Position numbers and translations under genes: made by a program. The notes beneath the pieces are model-generated. The model saw only the letters and a list, made by a program, of their open reading frames with translations, did no database searches and was not told the DNA's origin. Positions 40,576-48,681 of a DNA stretch of 64,000 bases are shown here, in pieces. The DNA is from Desulfocapsa sp. (GTDB lineage: Bacteria > Desulfobacterota > Desulfobulbia > Desulfobulbales > Desulfocapsaceae). The stretch lies in contig JAQYVF010000003.1 of the NCBI GenBank assembly GCA_030145625.1, forward strand, positions 1 through 64,000, written 5' to 3'. Numbering within the stretch: the first letter of the stretch is position 1; each line of letters opens with the position of its first letter.

Positions 40576-43560
40576 TCAAACCTGAACTGTTCTGGAAATC
40601 ACCCTGCCGAGATCAATGGGCAGGCGTACCACCTTTCCTGCTTTATTCTGAAAAAGAAAATAACCATATTCCAGACCGTGCAAAAAGAGATCCCTGGTTA
40701 TGGCAACATCCTTTCGACAGTAGTGGCAAATTTTTTCTATTTCTCCTTCCCGATACCATTTCAACGCCTGAAGTCCATCAGCCGATTTTTTTGTCCCTAG
40801 AGTATGGTGTGCAAGCCGATCCAGACTCAAGCGATACCCGAGCCTCTCCTGCACGACTTCAAGGAGATCAAGAATCGGCATTTGAGAGAGATCCTGGGAG
40901 GTGTAGGCCCCCAGCACCTTATTATCAAAACGGCGATTGTTAAAGCCAACAACCAGCTCCAGTCGATTCAAATGATCAAGTAAACGGTTTGTCTCATTCT
41001 CCAGATAGGTCACAAAGTCATCCAGTCCGGAATCGTAGACAACAGCAACGGAAATCCCCATCTTATGCGCGTTATGCCAGCCCCCTACCTCCTGGGCCGA
41101 ATATTTTGTTTCCAGATCAAACACTCCGAAGTGGCGGGGTAAGAGAGAAAGGCCATTGGAGGTAACTTGTAACATCTCTGGATTTCGTCCATGCCCCCCC
41201 CCACCCGTCCTCACTTCTTCAGTATCTTTTGACAAGATTTCTTTGAATCCCCCACCGGTAAAACGTTTATTCGCAGGAGAACGCAGGTGTTTTGTAAGGA
41301 CAAGACAGGCATCCTTGTCAATCGGCCTGTTTCCTGAACCGCATTTCGGAGAATGGACACAGGAAGGGCAGCCTGTCTCGCAACTGCAGGCCGCTACAGT
41401 TTTTTCCGTCTGTTCGAGAAGTTCATCTATGCGTAAAAAGGCCTCAGAGCATAGCCCTATGCCACCTGGATACCCATCGTAAATAAACACTACCGCTCCT
41501 GATGTCTGGTGATGGACAGGACAGGAGATTCCTCCAATATCATTTCTGTCACAGAGAATAAGGAGAGGGAACATGCCAATCATTGCATGTTCCAAAGCAT
41601 GTATGGCTCCCATAAAATGATACTGCTTCCCTTCCATCTCCTCCTGAGTAGCCCCTGGAATTTCCAGCCAGATCCCTACGGTCTCAAAACTCTGCTCAGG
41701 AAGTTCAAGGGGAAGTGTTGCAATGAGTTTATTGCTTCCATTGTTTTTTTTCTGATACCCGGTGACCTGCTCCCGCACCAGCAGTCGCCCAAGCGAGACC
41801 CCATATCCACGAAAGGTTTTTCTCTCAAACACATCTAAAATTTCAGTATGTTTCTCACTCATAGGACGTGTGTAGTAGTTACCCGTAAAAGGTGAAACAA
41901 TGATTTCCTGGCTCTCAAGGTCGGCCTTCTTCACAAGCCAGGTTGTAGCAGAATGCAAATAGACAGCTCCCGGGTGACATTCTTTCAAGGCTCGCTGACT
42001 GTCGATCTCTCCGAATATTTCACCACTTTCTTCTCTGATAATCTGTAGCTGCTTGCCTCCCCCACGCAGATTAACCAGCCGCTGAGGAAATTTTCGAGTA
42101 GCAAACCATTCTTCACCGTTGCTCGACTGGAGCAGCGTTCCCTCTTTGGTTAATTCTATGACAGCCAACCTGATTTGGCTCTGCCAGCTCTTTACCTCTT
42201 TTTCAGTCAACGTCAATTCAGCAGCAGCACAGTGCAGGTGTTTATTCATGATTTCAGGATTGAATGGATTGAGTACTGCAGACTCCATGTCGCGATTAAA
42301 AAAATCTTCAGGATTTCGCATAAAATACTGATCAAGGGCATCTTCCTGAGCAACAAGAATAACTGCCGATTCACGCATTCCCCTGCCAACACGTCCACCA
42401 CGCTGCCAGGAAGCCATAATGGAGCCTGGATATCCGACCAGCAGGCAGAGATCGAGATCGCCGATATCAATCCCCAACTCCAGGGCCGAGGTAGAGATCA
42501 CCCCTAACAACTCACCTTCGGAAAGTCTCCGTTCAATATCTCGTCGTTCTTCAGGGAGAAAACCTGACCGATAGGAACTCAGCTTTTCTGCCAACTCACC
42601 AAGTCGCGGCCTGCTCCACATGGTGATCAACTCCGTCATCTTTCGGGATTGCGTATAGACGATGGTTCGAAGTCCCCTTTTTAAGGCTGCCTCCAGAAGC
42701 TGACTGGCCGTGTGTGCTGCACTGTCCCAAGGGTTCAAAAAGAGCATATGACGCTTTGCCCGAGGTGCTCCACTACTTGTAATGGTTACCACGGGTTTTC
42801 CTATGAGCATTTGTCCAAGCTCTTGTGGATTGCCGATGGTTGCAGAAAGAAGAATAAATGTCGGCCTGGCACCATAGTGATCGAGTAGACGCTGCAGCCG
42901 GCGCAGCACCCAAGCCATATGTGAGCCAAACACACCACGATAGGTATGAACTTCGTCAATCACTATATAGCGAAGATGTTTAAAAAAATGGACCCAGTTA
43001 GCATGATAAGGAAGCAGAGAAAGGTGAAGCATATCCGGATTGGTGATCAGGATATGGGGTGGATGGGTACGGATTTTCTTTCTATGCCAGGCAGAGGTAT
43101 CACCATCGTAGAGTGCAGCCAAAGGAGCATGGGACAACATTTCTTCCATACCCAGAAGATTTTCAAACCGGCGAAGCACACGAAACTGATCCTGAGCCAG
43201 GGCCTTTAAAGGAAAAAGATACAGCCCTCTGGCCTCATTGTCAGCCAGGATGGTCTCAAGCATCGGCAAATTATAGATCATGCTTTTTCCGGATGCTGTC
43301 GGAGTTGCCGTGAGAATATCTTTACCTTCCCGTAGCAATTTCAGAGCTCTTGCCTGATGTTCATAGAGATCGGATATTCCGAAATGATGCAGACAGGTGA
43401 TGAGCTTTGGAGAAAGATCCGGTGATGATGACCACTGGGGATTTTCTTCAGGAAAAGATTTGTGACAAACGACCTGCGGCCCATATTTGCGAGATCCTTT
43501 CAGTGCCTGCAAATATTCAGCGACAGTGTCTTGCTGCGTGAAAGATGATGAACTTGGCAT
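40576..43560 (-). CDS. Helicase-exonuclease fusion (MrfA-like DUF1998 helicase plus MrfB/YprB-like domain)
   Basis: A 994-residue protein. N-terminal DEAD/DEAH helicase: Walker A PTASGKSM near 90, DEVHTYRG near 203, 'GVISTSALELGIDIGDLDLCL' and 'QRGGRVGRG'. A DUF1998/MrfA-type Zn module follows with CSCETGCPSCVHSPKC near 725. The C-terminus (about 810-975) is an RNase H-fold exonuclease domain: 'FDLETK' (DxE), 'VVGFNNRRFDNKVL' and 'HYCRKDVAITRDLF' give the four acidic residues. In Bacillus, MrfA (YprA) and MrfB (YprB) are separate partners in mitomycin-lesion repair. Here both activities are in one chain, supporting a joint DNA-repair role. Confidence 0.88.
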   Translation of the reverse strand: MPSSSSFTQQDTVAEYLQALKGSRKYGPQVVCHKSFPEENPQWSSSPDLSPKLITCLHHFGISDLYEHQARALKLLREGKDILTATPTASGKSMIYNLPMLETILADNEARGLYLFPLKALAQDQFRVLRRFENLLGMEEMLSHAPLAALYDGDTSAWHRKKIRTHPPHILITNPDMLHLSLLPYHANWVHFFKHLRYIVIDEVHTYRGVFGSHMAWVLRRLQRLLDHYGARPTFILLSATIGNPQELGQMLIGKPVVTITSSGAPRAKRHMLFLNPWDSAAHTASQLLEAALKRGLRTIVYTQSRKMTELITMWSRPRLGELAEKLSSYRSGFLPEERRDIERRLSEGELLGVISTSALELGIDIGDLDLCLLVGYPGSIMASWQRGGRVGRGMRESAVILVAQEDALDQYFMRNPEDFFNRDMESAVLNPFNPEIMNKHLHCAAAELTLTEKEVKSWQSQIRLAVIELTKEGTLLQSSNGEEWFATRKFPQRLVNLRGGGKQLQIIREESGEIFGEIDSQRALKECHPGAVYLHSATTWLVKKADLESQEIIVSPFTGNYYTRPMSEKHTEILDVFERKTFRGYGVSLGRLLVREQVTGYQKKNNGSNKLIATLPLELPEQSFETVGIWLEIPGATQEEMEGKQYHFMGAIHALEHAMIGMFPLLILCDRNDIGGISCPVHHQTSGAVVFIYDGYPGGIGLCSEAFLRIDELLEQTEKTVAACSCETGCPSCVHSPKCGSGNRPIDKDACLVLTKHLRSPANKRFTGGGFKEILSKDTEEVRTGGGGHGRNPEMLQVTSNGLSLLPRHFGVFDLETKYSAQEVGGWHNAHKMGISVAVVYDSGLDDFVTYLENETNRLLDHLNRLELVVGFNNRRFDNKVLGAYTSQDLSQMPILDLLEVVQERLGYRLSLDRLAHHTLGTKKSADGLQALKWYREGEIEKICHYCRKDVAITRDLFLHGLEYGYFLFQNKAGKVVRLPIDLGRVISRTVQV

Positions 43561-43738
43561 TTTTTTGATAGCCCACCTATACTATTATCCTTGATAAAAA
43601 TGAGGACGACATGAAATTTCAAGTGGCGCCGGAACGTGTGAACAAAGAATTTAATGGGATGGCTTGCCTAAACCGAGTAAAGTGTATACTTTGCCAGCAC
43701 AGAAAATATACAGAAAATTTAACATATCCCAACAGACA

Positions 43739-45424
43739 ATGATCAGCATAGCAACACTTGGCCCACAGGGTTCTGATGGATACAGGGCAGCACTCCAATA
43801 TGCACCGAATGCCGACATCCATCTTTATAACCGCATCCCAGACATAATCAATGCCTTTCTCAAAGAAGACGTAGATTGCGCATTGGTACCCATTTACAAC
43901 ACCCGCGAAGGTGAGATCAAAGAGTATTTTCGCCTCATGGAGCTACTCCGCCAGGGCTATTGGATAGACAATCTAGTACTCCCCATTCACCTCTCTTTTG
44001 GCTGCTTGAAACAAGGGAAACTACCGGTTACCCCTAAAGTCATCATAGGCCGTGGTTCTGTATTCAAACAGTGTGAAGACTATATCAGTGAATATTACCC
44101 CGATTCCACACTCATGACCGTTCCCGATATCGGGACAGCCATGCAGGAGATCAAAAAAGAAAAACGACTTGATTACGGTATAGTTGATTCCGAAGAACTG
44201 CTCCTGGAATATGGCTTTGAAATCAAAGATCGAGAAATCGCAGCACACAACAGAACCCGTTTTGCCATCCTTGGGGCAACTCTCAGTAGTGAATCCGGTT
44301 ACGATGCCACAGCTGTTATTACCAAGCCTTTGAAAGATCGGGTTGGTATGCTGGTGGACATTTTAGGCGAATTTACCAAAAGAGGAATCAATATCCTGGA
44401 CCTTCGTTCTGAAAATGATATCAAATCACAAAAACTTCAGATCTACCTTGAGGTTGAAGGACACATAGGTAACGACTTGCTTCGGGAAGCCCTGAAGTGC
44501 ATTGAAAAAGAAGTAATACATGAAGATGACTGTCTGCGTCTTCTTGGATCTTTTCCCCGTGTTGACATGCGTGTCAAGAAGATACGCTCCTTTGGCTTTA
44601 TCGGTTCAGGAGATATGAGTGTCTGGTTTGCCGAACGGTTGGAAAACGAAGGATACCAAACCATGATGACCGGCAGATCATCAACGCTTCGACCAGAAGC
44701 GATGATTCCTCAAGTAGATGTGGTAATGATCTGCGTGCCCATCTCCGTCACCGCGGATACCATCCGTCAATACGGACCATTGCTTCAAGACGGTCAGGCG
44801 CTTATTCTCCTGGCCGGTGAATCGGAACAGACCTTAAAAGCTGCAACAAACGTGACAAGTCAGGGAGTTGAACTGATGTTGGTTCATAATCTCTGGGGTC
44901 CGCAGGCCCTGAGCATGAAAGACAAGAATACCACTGTGGTGCGCACGCCGCGCAGCGGAAGCTTCTGTTCTGAAGTTGAAGCCTTTCTCTATAAACATGG
45001 CGCAGATATCTCCCATGACAGTCCGACTCAGCACGATCTGCTTATGGGTGTGGGCCAAAAACTGCCGACGACCATCTCTGTGGCCTTAGCCAAGACCCTG
45101 CAACAGCATGCAATCGATTGTGATGATATCGGCACCCACTCCACCCTCACGTCCCTTTATGGGATCATTGCCATGGCAAGGATCCATAACCAGAACCCTC
45201 GCACCTATGCCGAAATCATGGCCACCGGCGGTGACGGTCAGAAAATAGTACGCAGTTTTGCTGAAAACCTTCTCAACGTTATAGAATTAGCCGAATCACA
45301 GAAGATCCCTGAGCTTTGTGATCTCATGGAAAATAATCGTTCTTCTCTTACCGAGGACTTCTTGAATGTTCGCATGAAACAGTCCAGGGCAGTGGATGCG
45401 GTGCTGAGTAAGTCACTCAAATAA
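43739..45424 (+). CDS. Fused prephenate dehydratase-ACT-prephenate dehydrogenase
   Basis: A protein of about 561 residues joining both prephenate branches. Residues of about 1-190 are like prephenate dehydratase ('ISIATLGPQGSDGYRAAL', 'DCALVPIYNTREGEI', 'AAHNRTRFAIL' with the catalytic TR motif). Then an ACT regulatory domain (about 200-275, 'LKDRVGMLVDILGEFTKRGINILDLRSE'). From about 285 a TyrA-type NAD(P) dehydrogenase ('FGFIGSGDMSVWFAERLENEG', 'VHNLWGPQALSM', 'DLLMGVGQKLPTT'). It would make phenylpyruvate and hydroxyphenylpyruvate. I chose ATG 43739; a TTG at 43664 would add 25 unlike residues. No chorismate mutase domain is present. Confidence 0.85.
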   Translation: MISIATLGPQGSDGYRAALQYAPNADIHLYNRIPDIINAFLKEDVDCALVPIYNTREGEIKEYFRLMELLRQGYWIDNLVLPIHLSFGCLKQGKLPVTPKVIIGRGSVFKQCEDYISEYYPDSTLMTVPDIGTAMQEIKKEKRLDYGIVDSEELLLEYGFEIKDREIAAHNRTRFAILGATLSSESGYDATAVITKPLKDRVGMLVDILGEFTKRGINILDLRSENDIKSQKLQIYLEVEGHIGNDLLREALKCIEKEVIHEDDCLRLLGSFPRVDMRVKKIRSFGFIGSGDMSVWFAERLENEGYQTMMTGRSSTLRPEAMIPQVDVVMICVPISVTADTIRQYGPLLQDGQALILLAGESEQTLKAATNVTSQGVELMLVHNLWGPQALSMKDKNTTVVRTPRSGSFCSEVEAFLYKHGADISHDSPTQHDLLMGVGQKLPTTISVALAKTLQQHAIDCDDIGTHSTLTSLYGIIAMARIHNQNPRTYAEIMATGGDGQKIVRSFAENLLNVIELAESQKIPELCDLMENNRSSLTEDFLNVRMKQSRAVDAVLSKSLK

Positions 45425-45436
45425 TCCCATATCATT

Positions 45437-45571
45437 ATGGAACAGAAAAAAAATCAAGAGCAGAAAGCTAAAAACAAAAAAGGCCTGCCCAACAATACCT
45501 TAGTTGCCATTATAATAGCATGCTGGCTGGTTTTTTATGTCGTTATCAGCATCTCCGGAGGAACAGGGTGA
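45437..45571 (+). CDS. 44-residue single-helix membrane protein
   Basis: ATG 45437 starts a short frame 15 bp after the prephenate fusion gene: a lysine/glutamine-rich N-terminus (MEQKKNQEQKAKNKKGLPNN) followed by one hydrophobic helix (LVAIIIACWLVFYVVISIS) and a short G-rich tail. The charge pattern fits an N-in membrane microprotein. No family known to me. It could be a translational by-product, but composition and placement make it plausible. Confidence 0.45.
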   Translation: MEQKKNQEQKAKNKKGLPNNTLVAIIIACWLVFYVVISISGGTG

Positions 45572-45714
45572 GGCCCCTCATTCCTTCCGTCGGAAGGAGC
45601 CCAATGTGATCTGCCAGAAAACTTTCAAACAGGCTCACGATCTGTTTCCAAATAAAATTTAATAAGAATTGCTGCCATGGTTCTGATCCTGCAGCTCAAC
45701 AAAGGAGTGTTACA

Positions 45715-46365
45715 ATGAATATTCAAGACCTCAGTGTTCTGGATGAAGAACATATCTGCCCTTCCTGTAAAAACAAAATGTCCTGCTGTGAAGTACCGCC
45801 CGTCCATGTTGGTGATGGGCTCGGCTGGGGCTCCGAAGTTCTTTTCATCTGTCTCAATGATGACTGCCCGACCTTTTCCAAGGGATGGGATAAAGTTGAT
45901 GTCAATTACGGCCACAAAGCCTCCTTTAGAAACATGCAACTTCCTGGTAGTACTGAACAAAATGTAATGATGGTCGGCAGCAAGATTGCCTTTACAGGGA
46001 GCATCGTAGACCCCGAAGAGATGCGTGAACAAAACGAACGCTATACAAATGAGAAAAAGGCCCTGGTAGCCCTTGAAACCTGCCTTCAAGACAAGGATAT
46101 CACTCCTGTCATGACCCTTGTTCTCGACGAAGCGGCTGACAACATCGGCCGATTAAAAGCGATTGATCTACTTCAAGAGTTCAATGATCTGTCTTGTGTC
46201 GACGCCATCAGAAACCATAGCTTCAAAAAGACGGACCTTGAACAAAAATGCAATCTGGTTATTTCACAGATGCTGAAGAACCATTTCAAGAAGGAATGTC
46301 CCTATTGTGCCGAGATTATCAAGGCCCAGGCGAACAAATGTATGCATTGTAATGCAGATCTTTAA
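45715..46365 (+). CDS. Protein with N- and C-terminal zinc ribbons
   Basis: A 216-residue soluble protein. The N-terminus holds CPSCKNKMSCC (C15, C18, C24, C25) and CLNDDC, a likely first zinc site. The C-terminus ends CPYCAEIIKAQANKCMHCNADL, a standard double-knuckle zinc ribbon. The middle (about 95-185) is helical. I see no catalytic motif. ATG 45715 has a good AAGGAG upstream. Related proteins are hypothetical zinc-ribbon proteins; the role is unknown. It lies directly ahead of tRNA-His. Confidence 0.6.
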   Translation: MNIQDLSVLDEEHICPSCKNKMSCCEVPPVHVGDGLGWGSEVLFICLNDDCPTFSKGWDKVDVNYGHKASFRNMQLPGSTEQNVMMVGSKIAFTGSIVDPEEMREQNERYTNEKKALVALETCLQDKDITPVMTLVLDEAADNIGRLKAIDLLQEFNDLSCVDAIRNHSFKKTDLEQKCNLVISQMLKNHFKKECPYCAEIIKAQANKCMHCNADL

Positions 46366-46376
46366 AAACTTTATTC

Positions 46377-46405
46377 TTGCCAAATAAGATGGTAACGGGT
46401 ATACA
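46377..46405 (+). promoter_or_regulatory. Sigma-70-type promoter of tRNA-His
   Basis: TTGCCA at 46377-46382 and TATACA at 46400-46405, separated by exactly 17 bases and ending 20 bases before the tRNA. This is close to the TTGACA/TATAAT consensus. Confidence 0.65.
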
Positions 46406-46425
46406 GACAGCGCAAATTCATCTGC

Positions 46426-46503
46426 GGTGGGTGTAGCTCAGCTGGTGGTAGCACCTGGTTGTGGCCCAGGAGGTCGTGGGTTCAAGTCCCATCACTCACC
46501 CCA
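46426..46503 (+). tRNA. tRNA-His (GTG anticodon)
   Basis: The cloverleaf reads directly: acceptor GTGGGTG pairs with CACTCAC (one G-U), D-arm GCTC...GAGC-like (AGCTCAGCTGGTGGTAGCAC), anticodon arm CCTGGTTGTGGCCCAGG with GTG in the loop, T-arm GTGGGTTCAAGTCCCAT. A G precedes the acceptor and pairs with C73, the -1 G that identifies histidine tRNA. The 3' CCA is encoded. Confidence 0.97.
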
Positions 46504-46507
46504 AATC

Positions 46508-46549
46508 AAAAAGAGTTTCAGGCCACAAGGTTTGAAACTCTTTTTTTTT
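46508..46549 (+). terminator. Intrinsic terminator after tRNA-His
   Basis: AAGAGTTTCA/TGAAACTCTT stem with an 11-base loop, followed by a run of T, starting five bases past the tRNA CCA end. Confidence 0.85.
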
Positions 46550-46566
46550 ATTACAACCTCTCTCCT

Positions 46567-47190
46567 ATGCGATACATATATATTTTCTCTTCCCTTCTTA
46601 TTATCGGTATCTTTCTCACCTCCTGCTCTGCAAACAGATTGCTCTTTAGCTGGACAGATGAAACCCTTAACCAATATCGCCTGGAAAAGGTTCTGGTAGT
46701 TGGGGTTGCAAAGGATGAGACCAAACGTCGGATTTACGAAGACACCTTTGTCTCAAGTTTGGCTGAAATTGATATCCCGGCAGTTCCCAGTTATGCTGTC
46801 TGTAAACAGGCGATTGAACCAAGCGCTGAAAGCCTAAGAGAAGTAGTCGGAAAAACCGGAACAAGTGCAGTTCTCATCACCCATCTTGTCGGGATAAATG
46901 AAGAAGACTACTACCACCCTCCTCAACGCATTAACTCCGTTGACACCCATTTTTCCCATGGTCTCTACGGATATTACCCCGCCATTTACCACTCGGTCTA
47001 CATGCCCGGAAATTATTCCGGCAACACCAAAGTAATTCTTGAAACAAATCTTTATGATGTGCAGACAGAAAAGCTGATCTGGTCAGCCCGTTCTCAATCC
47101 ATAGATCCGGTGATGACAAGAAAATATTATCAGGAATTGATCAATCTCTTCCTGGATGACCTTGAAAGACAAAAAATTATTTTACCCTGA
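46567..47190 (+). CDS. Putative lipoprotein (DUF4136-like)
   Basis: A 207-residue protein. Start MRYIYIFSSLLIIGIFLTSC has a lipobox (LTSC, lipid on C20), so it should be a membrane-attached lipoprotein. The mature part contains 'EKVLVVGVAKDETKRRIYEDTFVSSL', a beta-alpha pattern common in small envelope lipoproteins, and 'VILETNLYDVQTEKLIWSARSQSID', reminiscent of DUF4136. I use ATG 46567, because an earlier in-frame ATG falls inside the tRNA. Preceded by a terminator, so it must have its own promoter. Function unknown. Confidence 0.7.
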   Translation: MRYIYIFSSLLIIGIFLTSCSANRLLFSWTDETLNQYRLEKVLVVGVAKDETKRRIYEDTFVSSLAEIDIPAVPSYAVCKQAIEPSAESLREVVGKTGTSAVLITHLVGINEEDYYHPPQRINSVDTHFSHGLYGYYPAIYHSVYMPGNYSGNTKVILETNLYDVQTEKLIWSARSQSIDPVMTRKYYQELINLFLDDLERQKIILP

Positions 47191-47260
47191 TGAACTTTAT
47201 TTTTCACCTTCATTGGATGAGCAGATAGTTTAACAACATAATCGAATCAAGAGTGCAGCC

Positions 47261-47461
47261 GTGACTTTTCACTGTAAGAATTACGATATTGTCAATGACA
47301 AATGCAAACGACTGCATGGGGAATGCGTGCCGGGAAGGCGAGGCTGTGTAGTGGAAGGCCGCGTGGCACTCAGTGAGGAATTAGAAGAAAAAATAAAAGC
47401 CCTGAACGAAAGTGTTTCTCAAGAACTGCTCGATTTGCTCGATACCTTAAAAAAACCTTAG
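47261..47461 (+). CDS. Small cysteine-rich protein
   Basis: A 66-residue protein with four cysteines in its first 30 residues (C5, C15, C22, C29), within 'KNYDIVNDKCKRLHGECVPGRRGCVV', then a helical, acidic C-terminal half (LSEELEEKIKALNESVSQELLDLL). The cysteine spacing suggests a metal-binding or disulfide knot, but I know no family. GTG start; weak upstream AAGAG. It is followed by a perfect hairpin. Confidence 0.5.
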   Translation: MTFHCKNYDIVNDKCKRLHGECVPGRRGCVVEGRVALSEELEEKIKALNESVSQELLDLLDTLKKP

Positions 47462-47479
47462 TAAATAAAAAATGTTTTA

Positions 47480-47519
47480 GAGCAGGAGGTTTTCTGGCAA
47501 ACCAGAAAACCTCCTGCTC
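47480..47519. terminator. Strong 18-bp hairpin between convergent genes
   Basis: GAGCAGGAGGTTTTCTGG and CCAGAAAACCTCCTGCTC form a perfect 18-bp stem with a 4-base loop, located between convergent genes at 47461 and 47534. On the minus strand it is followed, after five A/C-rich bases, by a T-rich stretch. A bidirectional terminator is likely. Confidence 0.65.
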
Positions 47520-47533
47520 AATTACAAGTGATC

Positions 47534-48457
47534 TTAGGCTGCATCCTCTTGTCGTTTCTGTTTTTTGGCAAAATTGGCAGCTTCCATGCCTGCTATACAC
47601 CCTTCTCCCACAGCTTTGGCCATCTGATACGGATGCCCGGCAATATCCCCTGCCGCATAGACCCCTGCCACATTCGTCTCTGTTTTTTTATTGATTTCTA
47701 TATGACTCATGGTATCGATGTCCAGCTGTATACCAATCTCCAGAGCCAACTCCATTGCCCCTTTAGCACCAAGCTCAATAAAGACTCCATCCAGACTTAA
47801 CTCCTTACCATTTTCCAGCAGCAGCGTCTGCACTGCATCATCTCCCTGTATTTCGCTGACCCAGGTACCGCTAACGCTCTCAACTGAGGATTCTTCAAGT
47901 TTGTTTAACAGGCCTGAAGAAGCAACAAGTTCACGGCTTATCAGGTAAACTTTTGAGGCATAGCCGGTAAGGGTCAGGGCGCCGTCGATGGCAGCACTTG
48001 CATTACCAACGACTGCCACAGTGGCATTTCTATAAAAATTGGCATCACAATCAACACAGTACGAAACCCCTCTGCCGAAAAGTTCTTTTTCTCCAGGGAC
48101 TTTCAGTTTTTTTCGTGAGGTACCATTGGCAAAGATGATGCTCCTGGTCAAAACAGTAGAGCCTCCCTCAAGATCAAGAGCAAACCCTCCTTCTTCATCC
48201 TGGTGGATCTTCAGTACATCATCATCCATCAACGCAGCGCCAAAATCCCTTACCTGGGAGATTCCGGCCTCCAGAAGCTCCTGGCCGGACGTAACGCCGG
48301 CAACACAGGCATAATTTTCCACATGCGCACTATAGAGGGCACTTCTTTCAATCCGTCCCAAAAGCAATACATCACATTTTTTACGAACAGCATGGATGGC
48401 AGCCTGGATTCCTCCGGGCCCCGCACCAATAATCACAACATCTTTTTTTTCACTCAT
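47534..48457 (-). CDS. Thioredoxin-reductase-like FAD/NAD(P) oxidoreductase
   Basis: A 307-residue flavoprotein of TrxB architecture. FAD-binding GxGxxG in IIGAGPGGIQAA (9-20), redox-active pair C134-V-D-C137 in VSYCVDCDANF, a second Rossmann motif VAVVGNASAAIDGA, and the closing 'GVYAAGDIAGHPYQMAKAVGEG' with the flavin-contacting GD. The second motif reads GNASAA rather than GGGDSA, so NADPH may be weakly or differently bound. ATG 48457 has GGAGAAAGA upstream. Reduces thioredoxin or a related partner. Confidence 0.82.
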   Translation of the reverse strand: MSEKKDVVIIGAGPGGIQAAIHAVRKKCDVLLLGRIERSALYSAHVENYACVAGVTSGQELLEAGISQVRDFGAALMDDDVLKIHQDEEGGFALDLEGGSTVLTRSIIFANGTSRKKLKVPGEKELFGRGVSYCVDCDANFYRNATVAVVGNASAAIDGALTLTGYASKVYLISRELVASSGLLNKLEESSVESVSGTWVSEIQGDDAVQTLLLENGKELSLDGVFIELGAKGAMELALEIGIQLDIDTMSHIEINKKTETNVAGVYAAGDIAGHPYQMAKAVGEGCIAGMEAANFAKKQKRQEDAA

Positions 48458-48681
48458 TCTCTTTCTCCATCCCCGGCAATTTCCCGACAAAAAGGCTACA
48501 ATTCTAATAAAAGGCGCATTGCTCTTGAATTTTACAAAAATTTATCATAAAGGTTATCCTTGGTTGTATACTCAGTCAAAGAATTTGTTTACGATGTTAA
48601 AGAGGTCTGAAAACAATTTTCCAGCCCTTTTCAGCAGAGAACCACTATAATCAGCCCCATTCATTTCGTCAATCTACTACC

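Noticed and set aside
45582-45598. TCCTTCCG-T-CGGAAGGA inverted repeat as terminator
   Set aside because: No T-run follows and it lies in non-coding sequence before the zinc-ribbon gene; too short to call.
46459-46566. Upstream in-frame extension of the lipoprotein gene
   Set aside because: The extension runs through the tRNA-His gene and its terminator; the lipobox signal begins at 46567.
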